A DNA stretch of 41,097 bases, from positions 1 through 41,097 of the forward strand of contig JAJECV010000050.1 in the NCBI GenBank assembly GCA_022821875.1, in the 5' to 3' direction. Below the pieces are notes generated by a model. It worked only from the letters and a program-made list of their open reading frames with translations, was not told the origin of the DNA and searched no databases. The stretch is from Rhodothermales bacterium. GTDB taxonomy: Bacteria; Bacteroidota; Rhodothermia; Rhodothermales; Bin80. Position 1 is the first letter of the stretch, and every line of letters starts with the position of its first letter. Positions 18,421 through 26,901 of this stretch are shown piece by piece. Made by a program: the position numbers and the translations under genes.

Positions 18421-18502
18421 CAAGCAGCCGGAGGGAATTTCACCCCCCGGCTCTCGCAGAACCGTGCGTGAGCCCCTCAACTCTGGGGCATCCGCAGGAT
18501 TT
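18421..18502 (-). mobile_element. Scar resembling part of a group II intron
   Basis: On the minus strand the segment contains CACGCACGGTTCTGCGAGAG followed by a hairpin at 18451-18427, with stems GCCGG.GGG and CCC.CCGGC around GAAA-type sequence. This arrangement is familiar from the RNA part of bacterial group II introns just before the intron-encoded protein. No reverse transcriptase gene or domain V hairpin is seen, so it would be a decayed fragment. The rest of the 18258-18654 interval holds nothing I recognise. The assignment rests on remembered sequence similarity. Confidence 0.4.
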
Positions 18503-18654
18503 CCGTACCACCCGATGCCCGCTGTGCGGGTCAGGGCTTTCCTCAATGGAAAATGTTGCGGTCTGAAAATGGGCTGTGCTGACATGATGCAAGCAATCCG
18601 GCATCCGCCTGTGCAGGCTATTACAGGTGAGATCATTATTTCTGAAAAGTGCCG

Positions 18655-18963
18655 CTATTCCAGAGCCACATGCATTTCCCTGATCTCTTCCTGAAACACC
18701 TTCGGTAAGTCATCCCATATAAACAAGTCCACCCGGAACAGTAAATCGCTTTCCTCAAAGGCTTCCCGCAGATCATGGACCTGCGGCCGCTGTTCAGGTT
18801 TCGCAAAGACTACGAGGTCCAGGTCGGATTTGTGCGTAGATGTTGACTTCACACGGGAACCATATACCCAGGCAGGCGTGCCGGGAAGGTACTGTTCGAG
18901 CAATGTCTGGAGCACTTTGTACTCGTCCGTGCTAATGTGAATTGCGTCCTGAGTTATATCCAT
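18655..18963 (-). CDS. mntA: MntA-like minimal nucleotidyltransferase (antitoxin)
   Basis: A 102-residue minimal nucleotidyltransferase. The active-site motif G35-S36-x10-D47-x-D49 lies in VYGSRVKSTSTHKSDLDL, and a third carboxylate, D79, is in RVDLFIWDD. This is the GSx10DxD pattern of MntA antitoxins, which in characterised type VII systems transfer AMP to a tyrosine of the partner HepT toxin. Its ATG (18963) overlaps the end of the HEPN gene by ten bases, the usual toxin-first coupled order. All catalytic acids are present, so it is predicted to be active. Confidence 0.85.
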   Translation of the reverse strand: MDITQDAIHISTDEYKVLQTLLEQYLPGTPAWVYGSRVKSTSTHKSDLDLVVFAKPEQRPQVHDLREAFEESDLLFRVDLFIWDDLPKVFQEEIREMHVALE

Positions 18964-19370
18964 GGCTCTCCGGTCATTTCATTATAGAGTTTGATCGCAT
19001 CCGCAATAAAATCCGGTACCAGATCAAGGCATGCCAACGCCTTATCCTCATCATAGTCGTGAGATGTATCTGTTCGTGCGTTCGCATACTTGAACCATTG
19101 TGCCAATGATCCAGACAGAAGATCGTTTTCGTTTGCCAACCTTAAGAGCGGCTTCGGACTGTTTGGAACACTGGCCAGTCCAAGTTCTTCAATCATGTAC
19201 CTTTTCATCGCCTTCCACAAGCATTCACAGCAAACTTCAAAGCGCTGAATGACGGACTCCATGACTGCCTCACGAATCAGGACAGCGACTGATGGATCCA
19301 GTCGTATATAGTGTTCATGCTGTTCCTGCAGGCGTTTGAGAGATAAACGAAACTTATCGTAGTTAATCAT
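18954..19370 (-). CDS. hepT: HepT-like HEPN-domain toxin
   Basis: A 138-residue all-helical HEPN protein of the nucleotidyltransferase-substrate-binding (HI0074-like) type. The RNase motif R99-x4-H104-x-Y106 is intact in ARTDTSHDYDEDKA. The tyrosine corresponds to the residue that MntA AMPylates in studied HepT/MntA pairs. The start ATG 19370 gives MINYDKFRLSLKRLQEQ, the family's normal N-terminus. However, the frame continues open upstream to 19628, so a longer fusion cannot be excluded. The gene overlaps mntA by ten bases. A DNA methyltransferase gene lies upstream on the same strand, which is consistent with a small defence or addiction cluster. Confidence 0.85.
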   Translation of the reverse strand: MINYDKFRLSLKRLQEQHEHYIRLDPSVAVLIREAVMESVIQRFEVCCECLWKAMKRYMIEELGLASVPNSPKPLLRLANENDLLSGSLAQWFKYANARTDTSHDYDEDKALACLDLVPDFIADAIKLYNEMTGEPWI

Positions 19371-19630
19371 GAATACCGTCGGGTTTGCTTTGGTAAGAAA
19401 TGAGATGCTCACCGTATGTAGAATAACCGTTCTTGATTGATCACCGAAAAGCAAAACACGGGAATAAATTTCCGCCTTCAAACCGTATGATCTGTTCGCC
19501 TCCTGCATCTCTGATCGCCCGATTATCTGAGCGAACCCGGTTCTGGACATGAGCAATGAGATCCGTTGCCCATGACCGTTTGCTGCAGGATAAATCAGGC
19601 ATGATTCACCCTGTGACTCACGAAGAATCT
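19371..19630 (-). other. Open reading stretch between methyltransferase and hepT, function unknown
   Basis: The hepT frame stays open upstream for 86 codons back to a TAG at 19631-19629. It overlaps the end of the methyltransferase gene and reads plausibly as protein (FAQIIGRSEMQEANRSYGLK, then EIYSRVLLFGDQSRTVILHT). Possible starts are TTG 19556 and ATG 19550. A second frame has ATG 19602, preceded by AGGGTGA, and encodes 53 residues (MPDLSCSKRSWATDLIAHVQ...) up to a TGA at 19441. Either could be the remains of a restriction enzyme or another partner of the methyltransferase. I recognise no domain. Confidence 0.3.
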
Positions 19631-20622
19631 AACCCGCTATCCACATCAATCATACATGAATCGCCGGCCTGTCCAATTCTAGCACTGGGTTGAAGTGATG
19701 ACAACAGCGGTGGAGGCAGATTTTCTCCGGCCATATCGTTTTCAACTTCAGCTAGTCTCTGATGAGCGACTTTCATATAATCAATCCGCTCGTTCCTGAA
19801 AAGATGTACATCTTCGTTTTTTTCAATACCAATATATCTGCGCCCTTCCATAGCGGCCGCGACCAGAAAGCTACCGCTGCCGAAAGCATTATCAAGCACA
19901 AGCCCGTTTTTTCCGGTAAATAGTCGAATGAGGTACCTCCCCAGGGCAACGGGTTTCTGTGTGGGATGCCAAACACGCCCTCCTGCTTCACTTTCAGCCG
20001 TTTTGCAATAGAGCGTATCTGTAGGAAAACGTTCACCAGTACTCTTTACATAAACCGGCTTAAAATCTCCGTAACTTCCTGTATACTGATCCTTACGGGT
20101 TCCTTTATCGGATGGATCCGCTAACCACATTACAGAACGATACTTTGGCTGTCTGAGGTAGAAGATGCAGATATCTTCATGCTGCCTCAGAGGCTGCCGC
20201 CGGGCATTCAAGAAGTTTGTAGGCTTGCTCTTTACCCAGACAAATTTATAGCGGAACCATTGTTCATTGCTAAGAATGAGTTTAGCCGTAAACACGCCCT
20301 GTGATGTTAATGCAATGACCCCTCTGGGCTTAATTATCCTTCGATAGGCTTTCCATAATTGATCAAGGGGGATTTGGCTGTCCCATTTATTCCGGGTAGT
20401 ACCATAAGGCAAATCACAGAGGATCAAATCAACAGAATGGTCCTTTATATTTTCCATCAACCGGATACAATCTCCCTGATAGAGATGATTTGCTGACAGG
20501 ATCAATTCGGCAATTTCCGGTGACACATCCGTTGCGGGACTTGAATCTTTCCTTGACAGCGCACCATCATACCTGCTGGATGCATGTTGAGATGAGGTTA
20601 GAACGTCAGCAGGTTGTTGCAT
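19618..20622 (-). CDS. Beta-class DNA N6-adenine / N4-cytosine methyltransferase
   Basis: A 334-residue SAM-dependent DNA methyltransferase. The catalytic motif IV is DLPYG (residues 70-74) in LILCDLPYGTTRNKWD. The target-recognition middle comes next. Near the C-terminus are HPTQKPVALGRYLI and the SAM-binding motif I, NAFGSGSFLVAAAMEGRRYIG. Motif IV before motif I is the beta order, and the TTRNKWD variant is common in phage and orphan methyltransferases. The first 45 residues are not conserved-looking, so the true start may be internal. No restriction endonuclease is recognisable next to it. The next genes downstream are an unknown stretch and HepT/MntA. Confidence 0.88.
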   Translation of the reverse strand: MQQPADVLTSSQHASSRYDGALSRKDSSPATDVSPEIAELILSANHLYQGDCIRLMENIKDHSVDLILCDLPYGTTRNKWDSQIPLDQLWKAYRRIIKPRGVIALTSQGVFTAKLILSNEQWFRYKFVWVKSKPTNFLNARRQPLRQHEDICIFYLRQPKYRSVMWLADPSDKGTRKDQYTGSYGDFKPVYVKSTGERFPTDTLYCKTAESEAGGRVWHPTQKPVALGRYLIRLFTGKNGLVLDNAFGSGSFLVAAAMEGRRYIGIEKNEDVHLFRNERIDYMKVAHQRLAEVENDMAGENLPPPLLSSLQPSARIGQAGDSCMIDVDSGLDSS

Positions 20623-21042
20623 AACCTGATCTGCACTTGCTTAAGTGTACAATGGTGCCCATGTCAGGAGGATTGGCTTCCAGAGGCACAGAAATCAACT
20701 TTTTGCAAACCATAATCAGCAGTGCGTGTAACTTGACATACATTCCGCCGAACTTTGCTCACAGATTCGGACCGTTTCGATACCCCCAACATGCTCCTGT
20801 CTATCTGATTACGACAATATACAAAATTCGTTTATCTCCACTTGATGAAATGATCAGGCCGTCCCCTGCTGAATCTGACTGTGGTACGATAACGGTCCCG
20901 TTCCGGTGCTCCAGATTCGTGTTTGAATTTACTTCCGGGAAAAACCCATCACGGAGCACACCTCGCAGTAGTAATGTCGCTCTGGCCTGAAGGAACGTCA
21001 CTTGGACAGATACTGACAGGCAGGCGGTCCGACTCAATACAA
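20623..21042. other. Intergenic, no gene recognised
   Basis: This 420-base interval lies between the methyltransferase start and the stop of the TonB-receptor-like gene. It contains open frames of 117 (plus) and 78 (minus) codons, but neither has a recognisable motif or convincing start context. An AGGAGG-like string near 20665 is not followed by a coding-looking frame. It probably holds the methyltransferase promoter and the islet boundary. Confidence 0.5.
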
Positions 21043-22950
21043 TCAGGACACATCACGGCTGCGGACCAGGAATGCATAATGCAGTGTCACCTGAAATAAT
21101 GCACGGGTTCGGGCACCGGCGGGATGGGTCAAATGGGGGTGATCAAGTACGTTCCGCATTGTGGCACTCATGCGGAGCCGGTCGCTCCAGAATCTTTTTT
21201 GCACCGTCAGATGAAGATGCACGGTACCCGGTAATTGCGCCGCATAAAACCCGGGGCGGTCCCGGGCCGCCCTCTCAAATTCATGCCATGTACTTGACCC
21301 GACATAGCGCAGCTGCAGATTCAGACTGAACCGGGGACTGGGGCGGAATTCTCCCCGCAGACCCACCTGCAGACGATGATGCCACGCATCCCGAAAGGTG
21401 TGCATTTTTGACCACGGATACGCATAGACACCATGAACCCCGAACGTGAAGTGCCGCGTCACAGGATAATGAACCCGCAGGCTTGTGCGGGCAACCGTTC
21501 CACGGGTAGAGATGATACCGGTTACGGCTTGCAGATAGGTTTGAGTGGAGTCCAGTGCAGACACAGTGAACGGGCGCACAGCATTCACATACCTGCGGAT
21601 ACCACTGCTGAGATATAGTCTGACCATGTTCCCGGCTGCCCAGTGCAGATCGGCAGAGTACACCGACTCCCGCTTAGACGAGTCCAGATCTTGAACATGC
21701 AGTTCCGCATCCCCTGGATGATGCCCGCGTGTAACCCAACTGGCAAAGTTGATTCGGGAGGCCAGCGCCCGGCGTTTCATTAGAAGCCGTAAACCAATCT
21801 CACGCTCTTCATGCCATGCATGGGCAAACAGTTCGTAACCCGGCGTGCCATCATCCAATGAAAATGCGGACAGGACCTTCATCTTCAAAGGATCCCTTAA
21901 ATCAGGTGCGAAGGTGGCATCCACACGCAGGGAATTGAGACGGTCATGTTCCTGACCGGAGGCAAAGCGTGCATCGGCCAATACAGCACTGACTCCATAT
22001 TCCAGTCTTGATGTACCCATCAGAAATGCATGCGTGGAGGCGCGTGCATACAATTGCCTCCGGGTAAACATAATGGAGACGGATTCCGGGTTCTGACGGG
22101 TATTCAGTGCCGCTAAACTGGCGGACAATGAGTACCTGAATCTACTCTGGGAGAACGATGCAGATGCATAGGAGAACTCCTGGTCTAGTGGAATCTCCCT
22201 TCCCATAAAGGGAAGAAACATCAGATCTTCCACCCGGCTCGTCCCCGCATTAACGCTGTGACCAAATAACCCGGTGTCCAGACCCAGTGCCCGGTGAAGG
22301 ATGCGGGCATCTTTTTCACCCTGATAGAGCTGAACCACTCTCGGGCGGATACGTGGGTCGGTTGCATGGTGTTCGTCCGCCATTCCGGTAACCCGTATGA
22401 ACCTGTCGTGGGATCTGGCCGCCAGACTGCTGTGGACGGTTGGCCCCGTACGATCCACATTGGATCCTCCAAAACTTGTGTACCGGTACGGGCCTGGATC
22501 CCCCGTCTCATTGCCCGCACTAAACTGCCCCTCAAATGAAATCCCGGCTTCCGGAATACAGCGGGTAATCTGAATCGCCCCGCCGGAAGCCAGAATTCCA
22601 TGGATCACTACCGGATGCGTGTGCAGCCGAACTTCACAGATCCCGGTAATCGCCAGAGGAAGTACATTCAGGCTTTGCCGGTTCAGCGCATGCAGATCTA
22701 TTGGCTGCCCGTCAATGAACAGGCGCCAGTCAGGGCTGGCCTCCCAGGAAGCGCCCAGCGGAGCAATGTTCCAGTGATATCCCTCGGTAGAACTGCGCAC
22801 CCAATCCTCGGTAAGTTCCAGAATATCAGCGAGCCGGGCGACTCCAGCCTGAACAAGGTCCTCCGCAGTGAGCACCTGTGCGGAAGCGATGGAGATGCCG
22901 GACCCAAATAGGATCAGAACCCAGAAACAGATCTTCCACAGACACGACAT
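21043..22950 (-). CDS. TonB-dependent receptor-like outer-membrane protein
   Basis: About 635 residues from ATG 22950, which gives a clean signal peptide (MSCLWKICFWVLILF...SAQ). The plug-like N-terminus reads LTAEDLVQAGVARLADILEL, RLFIDGQPIDL and a GICEVRLHT...ILASGGAIQITR segment, which matches the plug pattern of TonB receptors. The rest is beta-strand-rich. The last barrel-like strand, LFQVTLHYAF, is followed by eight extra residues. No TonB box is clear, and the protein is shorter than most receptors, so transport activity is uncertain. ATG 22950 overlaps the upstream gene's TGA by one base (TGATG), showing coupling. A longer start at 23019 is less likely. Confidence 0.75.
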   Translation of the reverse strand: MSCLWKICFWVLILFGSGISIASAQVLTAEDLVQAGVARLADILELTEDWVRSSTEGYHWNIAPLGASWEASPDWRLFIDGQPIDLHALNRQSLNVLPLAITGICEVRLHTHPVVIHGILASGGAIQITRCIPEAGISFEGQFSAGNETGDPGPYRYTSFGGSNVDRTGPTVHSSLAARSHDRFIRVTGMADEHHATDPRIRPRVVQLYQGEKDARILHRALGLDTGLFGHSVNAGTSRVEDLMFLPFMGREIPLDQEFSYASASFSQSRFRYSLSASLAALNTRQNPESVSIMFTRRQLYARASTHAFLMGTSRLEYGVSAVLADARFASGQEHDRLNSLRVDATFAPDLRDPLKMKVLSAFSLDDGTPGYELFAHAWHEEREIGLRLLMKRRALASRINFASWVTRGHHPGDAELHVQDLDSSKRESVYSADLHWAAGNMVRLYLSSGIRRYVNAVRPFTVSALDSTQTYLQAVTGIISTRGTVARTSLRVHYPVTRHFTFGVHGVYAYPWSKMHTFRDAWHHRLQVGLRGEFRPSPRFSLNLQLRYVGSSTWHEFERAARDRPGFYAAQLPGTVHLHLTVQKRFWSDRLRMSATMRNVLDHPHLTHPAGARTRALFQVTLHYAFLVRSRDVS

Positions 22951-23528
22951 CACTCCAGCAGGGTCTGGAGAATTTTCCCCATATTCATCTGAACACCAAC
23001 CCCCGCCGAAACAAACCACAAGTGCATCAGGGGCTGGGTCTGAACACGAAGATATTCGGCCTGGCTAAACACAAACCATCTGCGCCCCAGATCCAGCGAG
23101 GCCAGTACTCCAATACTGCTGACAAAATCACTCTCGCTTTGCTCCCCCGAATAGCCGGTGACGGATTCATCAAATGACATCCGGTAATTTCCGATACTGA
23201 TGCCCGGATTGAGCATCATCCGATGGGTCACCGGAATTTTCAGTGCCCAGCCGGAACTGATCCAGAGTGCTCCAAATCCAGGGACATCCGTGGAGTTGTT
23301 GAAGCGGTGAATTCCCAGGCTGACCTCCCAGTCTCCTGTATAAAATGGTGTAGAAGCGGATACTTTCATCCCGCTTGCCGGATGCCAGTAATCGTGCAAC
23401 CGGCTTTGGTTCACATTTTGGGTTCCCTGAATACGCAGCGCTAATCTGCTGAAAGGGACCTGTGCAAGACAGGAAACCGTAATGAAGGTCAGGGGCAGGA
23501 TGGCCAGCGTGTATTTCACGAATCCCAA
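22950..23528 (-). CDS. Small outer-membrane beta-barrel protein, unknown function
   Basis: A 192-residue protein with a signal peptide (MGFVKYTLAILPLTFITVSCLAQ). The remainder alternates hydrophobic and polar residues with strand-like blocks such as WEVSLGIHRF, ALWISSGWALKIPV, MLNPGISIGNYRMSF, SIGVLASLDLGRRWFVFSQAEYLR and WFVSAGVGVQMNMG. This suggests an eight- to ten-stranded barrel. No family is recognised. It is the middle gene of an overlapping trio: 13 bases shared with the Wzi-like gene upstream and one base with the receptor-like gene downstream. The three products are therefore probably made together. Confidence 0.7.
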   Translation of the reverse strand: MGFVKYTLAILPLTFITVSCLAQVPFSRLALRIQGTQNVNQSRLHDYWHPASGMKVSASTPFYTGDWEVSLGIHRFNNSTDVPGFGALWISSGWALKIPVTHRMMLNPGISIGNYRMSFDESVTGYSGEQSESDFVSSIGVLASLDLGRRWFVFSQAEYLRVQTQPLMHLWFVSAGVGVQMNMGKILQTLLE

Positions 23529-25123
23529 AGCTTGATGGTCTGTTCCAGTGTAAGCAGGATGCCGGCGTTAAGGAGTCCAATGAATCGATTCGAGTCGCCA
23601 CTGTTGATATTATACCCCCCATCCGCCGCAATCCACCACCAATGCATGGGCTGATACGTGAGTCTCATGGATCCCCGGATCGTACGCTTAACATCGCCAT
23701 CAAGAAGATTTTGAATCGACTCTGACTTTACGGGAAATGGCTGGCGCAGATCCCGCTCCCCCTGAAGCAATAGGTCCATCTTCGGTCCCAGCCGCAATCC
23801 CCGCACCCGGCGATCCAGATAAAACTCAAGGAACAAAGAGGTATGGACATAATCGCTGAACTGTGTTGCCAGCCCCCGGTTGAGATAGATGTACTGTCCC
23901 TCAGTCTGGGGCGCGTTATAGGCTCTGGAGGTGACGGTTTCCAGTGTCAGTTTCAAATCTGCTTTTGGCAGAGCATAGGCAGCCGATCCGGTCAGCACAA
24001 AGGTGATCGTCTCTGGCCCCGTATTTGACTGGAGGCGGATATCATCCACCATGAATTGCCCCTGTATGGTCAGACGTTTGAACTGTGCCCATAAAAGCCC
24101 CGCCAGAAAACCATTGTTATCGTCATTCTTGGGAACGTTATCCACAACGAATGTGAACGGATTGACAGGGTTCAGGTATTTTAGAGAGAGGGAGGAGGAA
24201 GGGCCCGAATAGATGGCAGACTCCATAAAGCTGAGCATGAATTTTTTGGTCGGACGATAATCCCAGCGGTGGGCCGCATGGAACCTCCGGGTACTGCCGA
24301 ATTTTACGGAGTCATCCGCTGCCCGCCCGGTATAGTACCGTCCATCCGTCGCACTGTCCAATTCACTCAGAACTGCCGTCACCGAGACGCGGTCCCCTCC
24401 AAGCCGAAGCCATACCTGATCCCGGCTGCGTGCATTGCTGCTGATGATCGTAGACGCATCTCCGGGAGTTCCCCAATGCAGATCCCAGCGCCCCATATAG
24501 GCAGAGAGCCGCCGTTGACTCCAGCCGACATAGGAATGTTCGCTTCGTGCCATCAGGCGCAGGCCGGCATCAATGCCGTCCGGGTCCCGGTCATAATAGC
24601 GGCTGTGAAACACGGACATTTCTGCGACGGCGGGCCCGGCCTCCAGATAGCCACTGGCCGCCGTGCCGTGCCAGTAAAAATTAACGGCCTCTCCCTGGGG
24701 ACGTACCGGGTCAATCCGGTCACTGTTAATTACATCCGTTCCTGCCATAAACGTATATCCGACCGCAACCCGGTCTTTGGACATGGAAGGCGGGCGGAGT
24801 TTTTTTCGAAGTAAATCCACCCAGTGATGCTCGGAATGGTTCAGCTGCGTTGTGTCTATCTGGCTCAGTGCATCCCAGACCTCCCCTCTCTGATAAGGAA
24901 GGGCCGTCGGATTTAAGCCCAGCAAATGGCCCCGGCGCTGAAGCCGCACAATGTATTCGTAGGCATGGTCGCCCGTCGGAAGAAAACGATTACTCTGCGC
25001 CAGAACCAGATCAACTGTTAATATAAACAGGCCGCCAAGCAGCAGACCAATCCGCAGCATCCGGCCCTGCAATGAGGAGTAAGTCGAGCGGGCGGGCACA
25101 ATGAGTTCATGTGGGAACCTCAT
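23516..25123 (-). CDS. Wzi-like capsule assembly outer-membrane protein
   Basis: A 535-residue protein, or 514 if translation starts at ATG 25060, which puts the hydrophobic signal (MLRIGLLLGGLFILTVDLVLAQ) at the N-terminus. Wzi-like features are the early helical segment YEYIVRLQRRGHLLGLNP, then SAYMGRWDLHWGTPGDASTI, RSRDQVWLRLGGDRVSVTAVL, ESAIYSGPSSSLSLKYLNPVNPF and LAGLLWAQFKRLTIQGQFMVDDI. Wzi in E. coli binds group 1 capsule to the surface; Bacteroidota relatives sit in polysaccharide loci. The location is divergent from an undecaprenyl-phosphate sugar transferase, which supports a role in polysaccharide export or attachment. Confidence 0.78.
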   Translation of the reverse strand: MRFPHELIVPARSTYSSLQGRMLRIGLLLGGLFILTVDLVLAQSNRFLPTGDHAYEYIVRLQRRGHLLGLNPTALPYQRGEVWDALSQIDTTQLNHSEHHWVDLLRKKLRPPSMSKDRVAVGYTFMAGTDVINSDRIDPVRPQGEAVNFYWHGTAASGYLEAGPAVAEMSVFHSRYYDRDPDGIDAGLRLMARSEHSYVGWSQRRLSAYMGRWDLHWGTPGDASTIISSNARSRDQVWLRLGGDRVSVTAVLSELDSATDGRYYTGRAADDSVKFGSTRRFHAAHRWDYRPTKKFMLSFMESAIYSGPSSSLSLKYLNPVNPFTFVVDNVPKNDDNNGFLAGLLWAQFKRLTIQGQFMVDDIRLQSNTGPETITFVLTGSAAYALPKADLKLTLETVTSRAYNAPQTEGQYIYLNRGLATQFSDYVHTSLFLEFYLDRRVRGLRLGPKMDLLLQGERDLRQPFPVKSESIQNLLDGDVKRTIRGSMRLTYQPMHWWWIAADGGYNINSGDSNRFIGLLNAGILLTLEQTIKLWDS

Positions 25124-25482
25124 CGCTGCCTCGAAAATTTTGATTCAAGCAGGTGAACCGACCGGAAATTAAAGTGCAAAAACGAATTGGCATGGAAAGG
25201 AGTCGGATCCTTCTCTGCATACAACCGGAACAGATTCAGGATAGTACAAGATTTATGCATCAATTCATTAGATTTATTGTGGTTCCAGAACGGACTGAAA
25301 CCGGGATTTGCAGCTCATAGGATCGGATCAAACCCATCCAGACACCCCAAACTAAGGACTAAAGTTATATTGTTTTGATGACCATGGTCTTTGAGAATCC
25401 GAGCGGTTCTGCGGGGGAATGGACGGTACGGGCACGGGAGATGCAGGTTTCGTGTATAAGGGCGGCATAAACCGTTTGATGA
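25124..25482. other. Divergent intergenic region between polysaccharide genes
   Basis: This 359-base interval lies between the Wzi-like gene (minus) and the sugar transferase (plus). I recognise no coding sequence. It contains the perfect 10-base palindrome GACCATGGTC at 25380-25389. It should carry promoters for both directions, but no convincing -35/-10 pair was found by eye. Confidence 0.5.
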
Positions 25483-26901
25483 ATGTCTCGGAAGTTTGAA
25501 TTTATTGCTCTGATCATTACGGACATCATTGCCGTGGCAGCCTCCTGTATTCTGTTTTTACGGATCAGGTTTCCTGATAGTTTTGATCTTCTCGGCTTTG
25601 AGGGGGCGCAGGGACAGATGATCTACCCCCTGTATGCCTCGCTGGGCCTTGCACTCTTCTGGATTGTCATGCTCCTGTTTGCCGGGATGTACCGCGAACG
25701 ACACGCAGCCAGCCGGATTGATGAAATCGTCTCTCTGGCAAAAGTGATTACGGTCGGCGTTCTGATCCTGGTCTTCAGCATCTTTATTGAGGCGCTGGAA
25801 ACTGGAGGAAACCTCTCTATATTTGCAACCTACTGGAGCTCCGTACTGGGAATGATTACATCCGGACGGATCCTTGTGCGCTCGGTGCAGAAGGCACTCA
25901 TCCTGCGGGGATACGGGACACACCGTGCCCTCGTCGTCGGATGGCGGGATCAGGTTGAGCGGCTGCACCGGGATGTCGCCAAATACCCGGCTGCCGGTCT
26001 GCAAATCGTCGGAGCAGTGCGGCTAGGCCAACAGGGAGATGCGACCTTGAATAGATCGGAAGCAGACGGAACAGAAACAATACACGCCATTGAGCACCTA
26101 CCTGACATGATTGATGACCTGCAGGTCCGGGATGTCCTGATCGCACTGGGATCGCAGGATCATAAAGAACTTGCAGAGGTCCTGCAGCTCTGTGACGGAA
26201 AGAATGTAGCTCTCAAAATCGTTCCGGATTTTTACTCCGTGATCGGGGGAATGGCACGGACCGAACACATCTACGGTCTCCCCCTCATTGAAGTGTTTCC
26301 AATTCCAATGCCCGCATGGGAACAGGTCACAAAGCGGCTCATTGATCTGGTTGTCGCACTGATCATTCTGGTTGTCGGGATGCCGCTCTGGATCGGACTC
26401 ACCATTGCTGTGAAGACGACCTCCGAAGGCGGGGCCATTTACAGGCAGAAACGGATCGGAAAACAGGGCCGTGTTTTCACCATGTATAAATTCAGGACGA
26501 TGCAGATGGATGCAGAAGCGGAAACCGGCCCCGTATGGGCTTCCAAGGATGACACCCGCTACACCCCCGTTGGACGCTGGCTGCGGAAAACGCGTCTGGA
26601 TGAAATTCCCCAGTTATGGAATGTCATGCGCGGGGATATGAGCCTGGTTGGTCCCCGCCCGGAACGGCCGTACTTTGTGGAGAAGCTCATCGGCAAGGTG
26701 CCGCTCTATAATCGACGCCACCGCGTCAAACCCGGGATCACCGGCTGGGCACAGGTCATGTGGCATTATGACCGCTCGCTTGAAGATGTACAGCAAAAGG
26801 TAAAGTTTGATCTCTACTACATCGAAAATATGAGTCTGCGGATGGACTTGAAAATTCTCTTCCGAACCCTACGAGCCGTTATATCGGGAGGCGGTCATTG
26901 A
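25483..26901 (+). CDS. Exopolysaccharide polyprenyl-phosphate sugar-1-phosphate transferase (WcaJ/WbaP type)
   Basis: A 472-residue membrane enzyme that loads the first sugar-1-phosphate on undecaprenyl phosphate. Four N-terminal transmembrane segments (about 7-27, 47-69, 84-104, 108-128) are followed by a nucleotide-binding-like middle domain (ALVVGWRDQ...). A membrane hairpin near 283-307 precedes the catalytic domain, with KRIGKQGRVFTMYKFRTMQMDA, TRLDEIPQLWNVMRGDMSLVGPRP and HRVKPGITGWAQV. All catalytic signatures are intact. The sugar specificity is unknown. The stop TGA overlaps the TTG start of the E1 gene by four bases, and it is divergent from the Wzi-like trio. Confidence 0.92.
   Translation: MSRKFEFIALIITDIIAVAASCILFLRIRFPDSFDLLGFEGAQGQMIYPLYASLGLALFWIVMLLFAGMYRERHAASRIDEIVSLAKVITVGVLILVFSIFIEALETGGNLSIFATYWSSVLGMITSGRILVRSVQKALILRGYGTHRALVVGWRDQVERLHRDVAKYPAAGLQIVGAVRLGQQGDATLNRSEADGTETIHAIEHLPDMIDDLQVRDVLIALGSQDHKELAEVLQLCDGKNVALKIVPDFYSVIGGMARTEHIYGLPLIEVFPIPMPAWEQVTKRLIDLVVALIILVVGMPLWIGLTIAVKTTSEGGAIYRQKRIGKQGRVFTMYKFRTMQMDAEAETGPVWASKDDTRYTPVGRWLRKTRLDEIPQLWNVMRGDMSLVGPRPERPYFVEKLIGKVPLYNRRHRVKPGITGWAQVMWHYDRSLEDVQQKVKFDLYYIENMSLRMDLKILFRTLRAVISGGGH

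Noticed and set aside
20637-21037. Open frames of 117 and 78 codons on opposite strands
   Set aside because: No recognisable motif, and each undermines the other; treated as intergenic.
25187-25378. 63-codon plus-strand frame upstream of the sugar transferase
   Set aside because: It lies in a divergent promoter region, with no motif and no good start.
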